This document shows positions 41,786-50,408 of a stretch of DNA of 64,000 bases, one piece after another (positions within the stretch are counted from its first letter, which is position 1; every line of letters begins with the position of its first letter). The translations under genes were made by a program, and so were the position numbers. Under the pieces are notes generated by a model. That model made no database searches, had not been told where the DNA came from, and saw nothing but the letters and a program-made list of their open reading frames with translations. Location of the stretch: positions 1-64,000 of the forward strand of contig JAEYZG010000048.1 of the NCBI GenBank assembly GCA_023428135.1, given 5' to 3'. Origin of the DNA: Bacteroidota bacterium. Its GTDB lineage: Bacteria > Bacteroidota > Bacteroidia > Cytophagales > Cytophagaceae.

Positions 41786-44700
41786 TTATTCAACTCCAAC
41801 CATAATAAACGCCCCCCAATAGATCGGATCTTTATATTTCTCCTTAATTAATCTCTTAGCTTCCAAAAATGATTTTCTTTTAGCACCTGTAGCAAGCCAT
41901 TTATCATAAAAAATAGTCATAAGCTCTTTGGTTACATTATCTGAAACTTTAAATAAGCTCATTATCACGGAATTTGCCCCAGCAATCAAAAAGGCTCTTT
42001 GTAAACCACACACTCCTTCTCCTAATTGAACCTTACCAACTCCTGTTTCACAAGCACTCAATACTACTAATTCCGTATGATCCAGATACAAGTTCATAGC
42101 TTCATAGGCTGTTAATATTCCATCTTCCGAATTCAACTCATATATATTATTTTTGGCAAGTATTGCTCCTCCATTTTTTAACAGTAACCCTGATCTTAAT
42201 AATGGATTTTGTAGATTTTTGTCTGAAAGCCCTTCATTATAAGCTGGCTCAATATCCTCCATAAAAAAACCGTGAGTTGCTATATGAAATACTTTTGGAT
42301 CTTTAATAGATTTCAAATTGCTTTCCGTGGCTTGATTATTTAAGTAGATTTCTGTTTCCCACCCGTTTTTAATCATTAAATCATTGAGATGTTTTACCTC
42401 TCCCTCTGCCCCAGGGAGCTGAGGGATTTTTTTTCTCTCAATCAAGCTAAGGGATGTCCTAAAATAAATGGAATCTTTAGTCTCGCCGTTTCTATCAACA
42501 GATTCTTCATAATATGTAGGATTGCCAAACAATTTGATTTTGTTTGCTGCTGTAGGTTTAGCTTTATCTTTTTTGGGGACTTTTAAATTAAGGAGATCCT
42601 TGGTATTACTGACAAGAACAATATCATATTGGTTCAGAAGATAGTTCTTATCAGGACCACATATTGTTTCTATATTAATCTGGTTATAAACCCCATCTCC
42701 AGAAATAAAGACTGTCGCATTTTGTTTAATTAAATTATTGAATGGTTTCCAGAACTTTTCATAGGAAAACTGATCTTCAACATTAAGCTTAATACAATTT
42801 CTGTAATAGTTTAGATATTTATTCTCAAGTTCATTTCCATTCGGTATCAATACCAGTTCCGGAGCTTTTGAATTTTCATTGATAACAAGACCTGCATAAA
42901 GGACCGAATCAGAAAATTTTTTATCGAAGTACCTGAATCTGATTATTTCTACTGCATATTCATTGGGTTTCAAAGCTGCTTTAACTTGTTTCCAGTTGGC
43001 ATCAGACTTTTCATAATTCGCAAGAAAGGATTCAGATTTTTCACTCAGATCTTTTTCAAGAATTTCAATTTCTTTTTCCAAGAGCTTTACATCAATGTTA
43101 TTTTCCTTCTGCTGTTCTACATCCATGGATAACGCAGATGTCAGGAATTCTCTTTTATCTATCCAACTCTCATATTTTTTTATAAGTTCTGGATTATTGC
43201 TACTCAGAATCCTTTCTTTAACCTTAATTGATGAGTTCAACAAAATTGCTTTTGTTTTAAGGCTGAAGTCATAGACATTTTGAAGCAATTCGGGATTTTC
43301 CTTTGATAATTTAATAGCAAGCGTATTATAAAACTCAAAGTCATCTTTAATCAGATTCCAGAATTTATTCTTTTCCCTGTCACTTAGAGATGGAAAGTAT
43401 TTTTTTATAAATTTTAAATCAGCAACAGTTGTCTCATCAAGACATTTTATCGCGGCTTTGAAATCATTTAAAATAAATGCCATCTGGCCTTCTTTACTGA
43501 GAGCTTTTATGTAATAAGGATGTTGGGAATCAAATATCTTAGCATAAAGGTTCTTACTATCTTCAAAGGATTTCCTGGCCTCTATGTACTTTTCTTCTTT
43601 AGAAAAGAATATTCCTTTCATATATGCAGCTTCTGCTGAATGAATATTGGCATTTCCAAGTTTCGCAATCCATATAGCATTGCCTTTGTTGAGACTATCT
43701 TCTGCAGATTTAGTCTTTCCATTTTCAATATAAAACATTGACAAATTTTTCAATATTTCTGCATAATGGAGGTTGTCACTGCCAAGGCAAGAATTGATTA
43801 TGAAAGCTGCTTCCGTATAAAGTCTCTCTGATTCTGGATCATGAGGGTTGTTATAAAATTTCACAATAGCCAGTTCATTCAGTGTTGAAGCTATCTCTAT
43901 ATGGTTATGACCATAGTGGAGCGACTGAATGGATAAAGCTTTGTTTCCTGCATCTTCTGCCTTATCATAATCTCCTATAGCTGTATATGTCTTTGCTAGT
44001 AGCTTGATACTCTTTGAATGAATGACAGAGTTTGATCCAAATATTTCTTCACTTATTGCATATGCTCTTCTGGCCAGTTTTTCAGCTTTGTTATAATCTC
44101 CTGTAATGAGGTAAAGGTTACAGAGCTGGCTCAAAGGACTAATGAGGCTGCGGTGTTTGGTGCCGAATTTACCTTCTCTCATTTTTATCATTTCCAAAAG
44201 CGATTTTTCCGTTGAGGCATACTTTCCTGTAAGGATATTCAAGTTTATAAGTTCTTCTGCAACTGTTGAAACCTTTTCATTTTCATTAGCATTCTTAAGT
44301 ATCTTTATTGCTTTCTTAACTGTTCTCTCTGCCTCCCTAAATTTCCCCTGGACAATGTAAAATCTTGATAATGTTTCCAGACCATGTGCAAAATCAATGT
44401 TTTGTTCCCTGTTTTTTTGGGTATTATAAAAAGCAAGAGATTTATTTATATTTTCCTCAGCTTCACTGTATTTACCAAGTACAATTTGCATAGATGCCAA
44501 TTTATCCAGAGCTACAGCATAATAATCTGAAGAATTCCCATAGAATTTTTCAACCTCATTTTTGGTCTGTTGCAATGTTGTCAGTGCTTCAGGGTATTTG
44601 TCAATATACTGAAGTAATGTAGCCTGGCTATACAATCCTTCCATATACTGGACATTATGGTGAGGGACTTCCAATGCCAAAATACCATTAAGGCTTACGG

Positions 44701-46018
44701 AGAATATCCTTTCAGCTTTTGACAATTGGGAGCCATAATTAATAATATACTTAGCCTCTTCTACAAGTCCCAGATGATACTTGGGTGCCAGTTTTCCATA
44801 AGCCTTAAGATTTAATTCTGAAATTTCCTTAAGAGTCAATTCTGCAGCTATAAATTCTTCATTTTCAATCTGAGACTTGTAGAGAGTGCTTAATACAGTT
44901 GCTCTCTCGATATGATCAAGAGGGAAGAAGTTTTTCTCTTTCAGTACAGATTGCAACTTAGACTGAGCTTTATGGTAATCTTTTTCCTTGAAAAAGCGAT
45001 CTGCGATAATCAGTTGGGTTTTGCCATAAGCATAATTCTCCTTTCCATAGTACCTCTTGATTCGTGCTTCAAGTTGTTTTTCTCTTTTACTCGCTTTTCT
45101 CGGATGGCCTGCTTTCCTCAGAGCCGGAATTAATTTTTCATAGTAGACTATTGCTGGCTTACTATGAACTTTATATTTTACATCCCTACTTTTGTAGGAG
45201 ATTTTTACAGCCTTTGAAAATTTTACCCCTGCTTTTGACGCTTCTCTTCTATTCTCATAAATCATTCCTTTTAAATACAGTGCTTTCGAATATTCAATTC
45301 GCTTTTTTCCGATATTGGATGAGATCCATTTTATATTTGAGGTAACTAAAGAGTCTGCATATTTTAAATCAGAATTATTTAACTTTATTTCAATCAGTAG
45401 ATTTATGGCTCTTGCCAGATCCGATTTTTTTTCACGTAATTCTTTAGCACGTGATTTTTTTGAATGATCGTCCAATATTTCTTTGCGAACTTTTACCAGA
45501 TCCGCAGAAGACTGTTCTGCTCGCTTGTAATACCCCATTCGAAATAGGATAAGAATTTCCTTTTCCTGCAGATTGGCCTTGAGCAGAAGAAGGTTGGTTT
45601 TATATGCTAATTGTTTTGCATCTTCCAGTAACATTGAAGCCTTATAATATTCTCCATATTCCATGTATGCAACACTGCCCTCAAGACAAGTGGAAATATA
45701 CAAGAGAGTGTCTCTACGATCTGCTTTTGACAACCTTGCTGCTCCTTCCTCTATGTGTAGTTTATATTCTTCAAATCTGCAAAGCGCATCATATATTTTG
45801 GCAAGCTTAAAATTTACCCTGGCTATGTTCAATAAGTCTTGCGAATTCTCCAGGGATTTTGTCAGAAGGTTTTTAGCCTTTAATAGTGCCTGTTTATAAT
45901 CACCCCTGTTGTAATCTTTATCGATTTTTAATAATGCATCATCATGATTATCTGCTGCTAAAGAAATTGAACAATAAATAAAAAATGTAAAACCGAAAAG
46001 AGGGAGGAACTTTCTCAT
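41786..46018 (-). CDS. Secreted TPR-CHAT protein (caspase-like protease candidate)
   Basis: A 1410-residue protein with a Sec signal peptide (MRKFLPLFGFTFFIYCSISLAA). Residues about 25-890 are a long array of tetratricopeptide-like helical repeats (KAEKLARRAYAISEEIFG, KAEDAGNKALSIQSLHYG and others). A helical linker at about 900-1050 precedes a C-terminal CHAT domain (about 1060-1410). The predicted catalytic dyad is intact: H1249 in HIATHGFF and C1323 in SACETG. It should be a cysteine peptidase with specificity set by its repeats, acting outside the cytoplasm. The gene lies 88 bp downstream of the PglE-like aminotransferase on the same strand. Substrate is unknown. Confidence 0.9.
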   Translation of the reverse strand: MRKFLPLFGFTFFIYCSISLAADNHDDALLKIDKDYNRGDYKQALLKAKNLLTKSLENSQDLLNIARVNFKLAKIYDALCRFEEYKLHIEEGAARLSKADRRDTLLYISTCLEGSVAYMEYGEYYKASMLLEDAKQLAYKTNLLLLKANLQEKEILILFRMGYYKRAEQSSADLVKVRKEILDDHSKKSRAKELREKKSDLARAINLLIEIKLNNSDLKYADSLVTSNIKWISSNIGKKRIEYSKALYLKGMIYENRREASKAGVKFSKAVKISYKSRDVKYKVHSKPAIVYYEKLIPALRKAGHPRKASKREKQLEARIKRYYGKENYAYGKTQLIIADRFFKEKDYHKAQSKLQSVLKEKNFFPLDHIERATVLSTLYKSQIENEEFIAAELTLKEISELNLKAYGKLAPKYHLGLVEEAKYIINYGSQLSKAERIFSVSLNGILALEVPHHNVQYMEGLYSQATLLQYIDKYPEALTTLQQTKNEVEKFYGNSSDYYAVALDKLASMQIVLGKYSEAEENINKSLAFYNTQKNREQNIDFAHGLETLSRFYIVQGKFREAERTVKKAIKILKNANENEKVSTVAEELINLNILTGKYASTEKSLLEMIKMREGKFGTKHRSLISPLSQLCNLYLITGDYNKAEKLARRAYAISEEIFGSNSVIHSKSIKLLAKTYTAIGDYDKAEDAGNKALSIQSLHYGHNHIEIASTLNELAIVKFYNNPHDPESERLYTEAAFIINSCLGSDNLHYAEILKNLSMFYIENGKTKSAEDSLNKGNAIWIAKLGNANIHSAEAAYMKGIFFSKEEKYIEARKSFEDSKNLYAKIFDSQHPYYIKALSKEGQMAFILNDFKAAIKCLDETTVADLKFIKKYFPSLSDREKNKFWNLIKDDFEFYNTLAIKLSKENPELLQNVYDFSLKTKAILLNSSIKVKERILSSNNPELIKKYESWIDKREFLTSALSMDVEQQKENNIDVKLLEKEIEILEKDLSEKSESFLANYEKSDANWKQVKAALKPNEYAVEIIRFRYFDKKFSDSVLYAGLVINENSKAPELVLIPNGNELENKYLNYYRNCIKLNVEDQFSYEKFWKPFNNLIKQNATVFISGDGVYNQINIETICGPDKNYLLNQYDIVLVSNTKDLLNLKVPKKDKAKPTAANKIKLFGNPTYYEESVDRNGETKDSIYFRTSLSLIERKKIPQLPGAEGEVKHLNDLMIKNGWETEIYLNNQATESNLKSIKDPKVFHIATHGFFMEDIEPAYNEGLSDKNLQNPLLRSGLLLKNGGAILAKNNIYELNSEDGILTAYEAMNLYLDHTELVVLSACETGVGKVQLGEGVCGLQRAFLIAGANSVIMSLFKVSDNVTKELMTIFYDKWLATGAKRKSFLEAKRLIKEKYKDPIYWGAFIMVGVE

Positions 46019-46106
46019 AAATGAGTAGAATCAAATACTAATTAACTATTAAAACTTATGCATATTAACCTACGCAAAAAAGGCGTTCGGAGTCTAAAAA
46101 CATTAA

Positions 46107-47234
46107 TTAACTGCGCGAAATTGTCTTTATTACCATTTCAGCGATAAATTGAATTTCTTCTTTCTTCAAGGCTGAACCTGAAGGAAGGCATAATCCATTC
46201 AAAAAAAGTGATTCTGAAAATCGATCTCCGTAATATGGAAATTTACTAAAAATAGGTTGAGTATGTAATGGCTTCCAAACATGCCTTGATTCAATATTTA
46301 ATGATTCAAGGTCAGTCATAATTTTATCTCGCACACTAGTATCCCCATCTATATATAGAACTGATAACCATCTATTTGAAAAACTATTTTCTATTTCAGA
46401 CTGAAATTTAAATTTGCCAGAAGGCTCCAAAAGTTTTTTATAGGCTTCAAAATTTTCTCTCCTGGTCCGTATCCTATCCTCAATAACTTCTAGTTGTCCT
46501 CTTCCTACACCGGCAAGTACGTTACTCATCCTATAATTATACCCAACATCTTTATGAAGGTAATATTTCACATTTTCACGAGCCTGAGAAGCTAGATATT
46601 TAGCTGTATGATAGATATTCTGGTCAGCGGTTATAAGAGCCCCTCCTCCAGATGTTGTGATTATTTTATTTCCATTAAAAGAATAAATTCCAATATCTCC
46701 AATTGTACCAGTCATCTTGTTTGAGCAAATCGACCCTAGTGATTCTGCGGCATCTTCTATAACAGGGATCTTAAAATGTCTTGATATTGACATGATCTCC
46801 TCCATTTTTGCCGGATTTCCGAACAAGTGAACAGGAATTATAGCTTTGATTTTTTTACCCTTTTTTAATCGTTCTTTGATTGCAATTTCCAGAAATTCAG
46901 GAGACATGTTCCAAGTGCTTTGTTCACTCTCTACAAATACCGGAGTGGCATTACAATACAAAATTGGATTTGCTGTTGCAGAAAAAGTCAATGTTGAACA
47001 AATTACTTCATCTCCTTCAGAAACATTTAATGCCATCAAAGCAAGATGCAAAGCTGAAGTCCCCGAATTGACAGCTAATGTAAAAGGTATGTTGCAATAT
47101 GAGGCTAAACTGTTTTCAAACGATTCAATATTTTCTCCACTTGTAGTAATCCAGTTTTTTTCAAATGCCTCTTTGATATATTTCTCCTCCGCTCCACTCA
47201 TATGAGGGGGAGAAAGGTAAATTCTTTTATTCAT
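46107..47234 (-). CDS. DegT/DnrJ/EryC1-family aminotransferase (PglE-like)
   Basis: A 375-residue PLP enzyme that aminates a UDP-4-keto sugar. It begins IYLSPPHMSGAEEKYIKEAFEKNWITTSGENIESFE. NSGTSALHLALMAL, EDAAESLGS and GIYSFNGNKIITTSGGG, where the lysine should form the Schiff base, are family motifs. With the adjacent acetyltransferase and phospho-sugar transferase this matches PglE-PglD-PglC of the diacetylbacillosamine pathway. The 4,6-dehydratase (PglF) is not in the window. Amino-sugar identity is inferred from the neighbours. Confidence 0.9.
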   Translation of the reverse strand: MNKRIYLSPPHMSGAEEKYIKEAFEKNWITTSGENIESFENSLASYCNIPFTLAVNSGTSALHLALMALNVSEGDEVICSTLTFSATANPILYCNATPVFVESEQSTWNMSPEFLEIAIKERLKKGKKIKAIIPVHLFGNPAKMEEIMSISRHFKIPVIEDAAESLGSICSNKMTGTIGDIGIYSFNGNKIITTSGGGALITADQNIYHTAKYLASQARENVKYYLHKDVGYNYRMSNVLAGVGRGQLEVIEDRIRTRRENFEAYKKLLEPSGKFKFQSEIENSFSNRWLSVLYIDGDTSVRDKIMTDLESLNIESRHVWKPLHTQPIFSKFPYYGDRFSESLFLNGLCLPSGSALKKEEIQFIAEMVIKTISRS

Positions 47235-47246
47235 TCAAATGGTTAT

Positions 47247-47858
47247 TCAGACAGTTTTCACCAGAGATTTAATAAGCCTGCCTGGCACCCCGGCAATTAG
47301 AGAATAATCAGGCACATTTTCAGTAACAACTGTGCCGGCAGCAATTACCGACCATTTTCCTATTTTAATTCCTGGTACTACAATAGCCCCCGCACCAACT
47401 AATACCCCCTCTCCTATTTCTGTATCTCCGCATAATATCGCACCCGGAGCTATGTGAACATAGTCTGATATTTTACTGTCGTGATCAATATTGGCTCCTG
47501 TATTTATAATACAATGCTTTCCAATCTGAGTTCCGGCCTGAATAATTGCCCCCTGCATAACAGCAGTTCCCTTTTCCAGAGCTGCATATTGGGAAATAAT
47601 TGCTGTTTGATGGTGAATTGGGTTTGAAAACTTATGAACAACCTTTTCCGCTACTGTTTTTCTCGTCAGATTGTCTCCTATAGAGATTAGAATTTTGTCA
47701 TAAATGTTAAACTCAGAATTATAAGGACCAATGACAGGAGTGTCTTCCAGCTTAACTGACTTACTGAAATCGTCAAAGATAAAGAATACTTCATCCCCTA
47801 TCGATTTTACACATTCCCTTATTACTTTAGCATGGCCACCAGCGCCGTATAACAACAT
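47247..47858 (-). CDS. Sugar O/N-acetyltransferase, NeuD/PglD family
   Basis: A 203-residue protein. The N-terminal MLLYGAGGHAKVIRE is the nucleotide-sugar-binding Rossmann-like fold of PglD, and the C-terminal part is a left-handed beta helix of hexapeptide repeats ending with PGIKIGKWSVIAAGTVVTENVPDYSLIAGVPGRLIK. The catalytic histidine is likely in NTGANIDHDSKISDY. It lies 12 bp upstream of the aminotransferase and 1 bp after the phospho-sugar transferase, forming a three-gene unit. Confidence 0.9.
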   Translation of the reverse strand: MLLYGAGGHAKVIRECVKSIGDEVFFIFDDFSKSVKLEDTPVIGPYNSEFNIYDKILISIGDNLTRKTVAEKVVHKFSNPIHHQTAIISQYAALEKGTAVMQGAIIQAGTQIGKHCIINTGANIDHDSKISDYVHIAPGAILCGDTEIGEGVLVGAGAIVVPGIKIGKWSVIAAGTVVTENVPDYSLIAGVPGRLIKSLVKTV

Positions 47859-47859
47859 G

Positions 47860-48444
47860 TTAATTTCCTTTAAATTTTTCTACAAAATTACCTGAACTAT
47901 TATTAATACCTGCTCCTGAAAATACTTGTTTAATTGAAAGTATCAATATTTTCAAATCTAAGAACATGGAACAATTATTTACATAATATAAATCAAAATC
48001 AAATTTCGTATTCCATGAAATTGCATTTCGTCCATTTATCTGAGCCCAACCCGTCATTCCAGGTTTTACATTATGTCTCTTCGCTTGTTCCTCATTGTAC
48101 AATGGAAGATATTCTGTCAATAAAGGGCGAGGCCCAACAAAGCTCATATCACCTTTGAGGATATTTATTAACTGAGGTAATTCATCCAAACTTGTTTTCC
48201 TTAAAAATTTACCATAGAAAGTCAATTCGGATTGACCAAATGGAGAACCGTTCCTCATCGTTCTGAATTTAATTATTTTAAATTTGTCTCCTCTGAATCC
48301 GATTCTTTCCTGAATAAAAAAAACCGGTCTTTCAGAAAAAATTAAAATAAAGAGTGTAATAAGGACTATCAGTGGAAATAATGCCACTATGGCCAAAGAG
48401 GCAAAAAGAAAATCAAAAATGGGTTTTACAATCCTTCGATACAT
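47860..48444 (-). CDS. Undecaprenyl-phosphate sugar-1-phosphate transferase, PglC-like
   Basis: A 194-residue monotopic phosphoglycosyl transferase. A basic N-terminus and a re-entrant hydrophobic helix (about residues 8-36) are followed by IQERIGFRGDKFKIIKFRTMRNG, the catalytic DE pair in KTSLDELPQLINILKGDMSFVGPRP, and KPGMTGWAQINGRN. It should start glycan assembly on undecaprenyl phosphate. The small size matches PglC rather than the larger WcaJ type. It is the first gene of the PglC-PglD-PglE unit. Confidence 0.92.
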   Translation of the reverse strand: MYRRIVKPIFDFLFASLAIVALFPLIVLITLFILIFSERPVFFIQERIGFRGDKFKIIKFRTMRNGSPFGQSELTFYGKFLRKTSLDELPQLINILKGDMSFVGPRPLLTEYLPLYNEEQAKRHNVKPGMTGWAQINGRNAISWNTKFDFDLYYVNNCSMFLDLKILILSIKQVFSGAGINNSSGNFVEKFKGN

Positions 48445-48480
48445 TGCTTTTGGAGTCTTACGAATTTTAAAGCCTTTTTT

Positions 48481-48501
48481 CTATTTTTGTTTCAAAAATA
48501 G
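48481..48501. promoter_or_regulatory. Palindromic divergent promoter between pglC-like gene and ispE
   Basis: CTATTTTTG at 48481-48489 and its perfect complement at 48493-48501 are separated by 3 bp. Each strand reads TATTTTTG, which matches TAnnTTTG, so the inverted repeat may carry both divergent -7 boxes. TTG partners at -33 are not at standard spacing, so an operator is the other possibility. Confidence 0.45.
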
Positions 48502-48515
48502 CTTCTATTTAATTA

Positions 48516-49322
48516 ATGATTGCTTTCCCCAATGCCAAAATTAATCTTGGCTTAAATATAATTTCTAAAAGACCTGATGGTTTTCACAACCTTGAAACAT
48601 GTTTTTATCCTGTAAAAATTTTTGATTCCCTTGAAATACTTCATTCCGATCAGTTCGAGTTTACTCATTCCGGAATAGAAAGTTCTTCCGGAGAAGACAA
48701 TCTGGTAATAAAAACCTACAGGTCGATGCAAAAGAAATATGGTATTGGCCAGGTAAAGATTCACCTTCACAAAGCAATTCCAATGGGTGCGGGTTTGGGA
48801 GGAGGTTCTTCAGATGCTGCATTTGCTGTCAAGCTTCTTAACGAATTATTTCAACTTGGCCTTTCAACGACCGAAATGGAAGATATAGTCGCTCCAATTG
48901 GTAGTGACTGTCCATTCTTTGTGAACAATAAAGCAGTAATAGGAAAAGAAAAAGGTAATGTATTTTCTCCTGTCAATCTGACTTTAGATGGTTATTATGG
49001 ATTATTGGTATTTCCACCATTTGGAGTTTCCACAAAAGAGGCCTACAGCAAAGTTAAACCAAAAGCTCCTTTGTATCCTTTGCAAGAAGTTATACAAGGT
49101 GACATTTCACAATGGAAAGATAAATTGCATAACGATTTTGAAGATTCGGTTTTTGAAATCTACCCTATGCTAAATGATATCAAGGAAAAACTGTATTCCT
49201 CCGGAGCTATATATTCATGTATGAGCGGAAGCGGGTCCACGATGTTCGGAATATTTACAGAGAAAGATCATCTTCTCAATATATCATTATCAGGTTGCAC
49301 TACATTTTCTTTTTCTTTTTGA
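48516..49322 (+). CDS. ispE: 4-diphosphocytidyl-2-C-methyl-D-erythritol kinase
   Basis: Phosphorylates the MEP-pathway intermediate at the 2-hydroxyl with ATP. The 268-residue GHMP kinase has the N-terminal AFPNAKINLGLNI, the ATP-binding PMGAGLGGGSSDAAFAV (about residues 89-105) and the C-terminal SGSGSTMFGIF. It shows this organism makes isoprenoids by the MEP route. It converges on the permease gene with a 1 bp gap. Confidence 0.96.
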   Translation: MIAFPNAKINLGLNIISKRPDGFHNLETCFYPVKIFDSLEILHSDQFEFTHSGIESSSGEDNLVIKTYRSMQKKYGIGQVKIHLHKAIPMGAGLGGGSSDAAFAVKLLNELFQLGLSTTEMEDIVAPIGSDCPFFVNNKAVIGKEKGNVFSPVNLTLDGYYGLLVFPPFGVSTKEAYSKVKPKAPLYPLQEVIQGDISQWKDKLHNDFEDSVFEIYPMLNDIKEKLYSSGAIYSCMSGSGSTMFGIFTEKDHLLNISLSGCTTFSFSF

Positions 49323-49323
49323 A

Positions 49324-50397
49324 TTACCTCGGTAGTGTTTTATACATTATCAGCCCTATGGAAGCAAACACCAAATTGGGAAGCCAGGCAGCCAACAAAG
49401 GGCTGAGGGTACCTGCATTAGCTATGCTTCGGCTCATAATTACAAATATGATATAGATAAAGGCCAACAAGAAGCCAAATGCAATCTGAAAACCTGCGCC
49501 TTCTCTTGTCTTTCTAGCTGAAACCACCACACCTATAACTGTAAGGATAATGATTGCAAAAGGATATGTATATCGTTCATACATCTCAATTTCATATACT
49601 GCGACACTCTCAACACCTTTATCTCTTAATTCTTTAATATAAGAATTAAGCTCGGGTAGTGTAAAAGTTTCATGAAGCAAATATGTACTTTCAAAATCTT
49701 TAGGATAAAGGTTTATAGTGGTATCTGTGCGTGTTCCAAAACTGATAAATTCCTTCCCATCTACAAACTTTCGTACCATGTAATTTTCCAGCTCCCACTT
49801 CTTCTTATCTGGCACCCAGGTAATCCTCATCGCTTTCAGTTTGCTTTTCAAATTTTTCCCGTCAATTGTTTCTAAAGTAAACTGATATCCAGTGCTGATC
49901 TGATTGTTATAACTTTCCATGTATACATAGGTCTCTGGAGCTATTTTGAGATGCACATTTCTTCCCTCATAATAAAATTGATCTTTTACATAGACGTTTT
50001 CAAAAGCAACTCGTTCCTTATTTGCTTTTGGCAGAAGCCATCCAATCAGGATAAAGATAAAAACTGCAATCATACTGGCCCCCATTAGATATGGTAAAAG
50101 CATTCTTCTAAAGCTTATTCCTCCGTTCAGAATTGCAATGATTTCAGTATGCGAGGCCATTTTTGCTGTTACGAATACAGTTGCGATAAATACTGTAATC
50201 GGGCTCAGCATATTGGCTATGTATGGAGCAAAGTTTAAATAATACTTCATAACCAGTTTAAAGGGGGCATGGCTATTTATGAAGTCATCATTTTTCTCAG
50301 TAAAATCAATTACACAAATAATCGCCACTAAAAGTATTACTGTAAAAAAGAAAGCACTTAAAAATTTCTTTAAGATATATCTGTCTATAATTTTCAC
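49324..50397 (-). CDS. LptF/LptG-type lipopolysaccharide export permease (YjgP/YjgQ)
   Basis: A 357-residue inner-membrane protein. Three membrane spans at the N-terminus (about residues 11-35, 58-78 and 97-120) and three at the C-terminus (about 279-350) flank a beta-jellyroll periplasmic domain (about 125-265). It begins IIDRYILKKFLSAFFFTVILL, typical of the family. With LptB it extracts LPS from the inner membrane. Whether it is LptF or LptG cannot be decided by reading. It lies 11 bp downstream of tgt. Confidence 0.9.
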   Translation of the reverse strand: MKIIDRYILKKFLSAFFFTVILLVAIICVIDFTEKNDDFINSHAPFKLVMKYYLNFAPYIANMLSPITVFIATVFVTAKMASHTEIIAILNGGISFRRMLLPYLMGASMIAVFIFILIGWLLPKANKERVAFENVYVKDQFYYEGRNVHLKIAPETYVYMESYNNQISTGYQFTLETIDGKNLKSKLKAMRITWVPDKKKWELENYMVRKFVDGKEFISFGTRTDTTINLYPKDFESTYLLHETFTLPELNSYIKELRDKGVESVAVYEIEMYERYTYPFAIIILTVIGVVVSARKTREGAGFQIAFGFLLAFIYIIFVIMSRSIANAGTLSPLLAAWLPNLVFASIGLIMYKTLPR

Positions 50398-50408
50398 TTT
50401 AAATCAGT

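Noticed and set aside
41786..46018. Possibility that the TPR-CHAT protein belongs to a CRISPR-linked protease complex
   Set aside because: It has a signal peptide and no gRAMP, Cas or RNA-guided partner is nearby.
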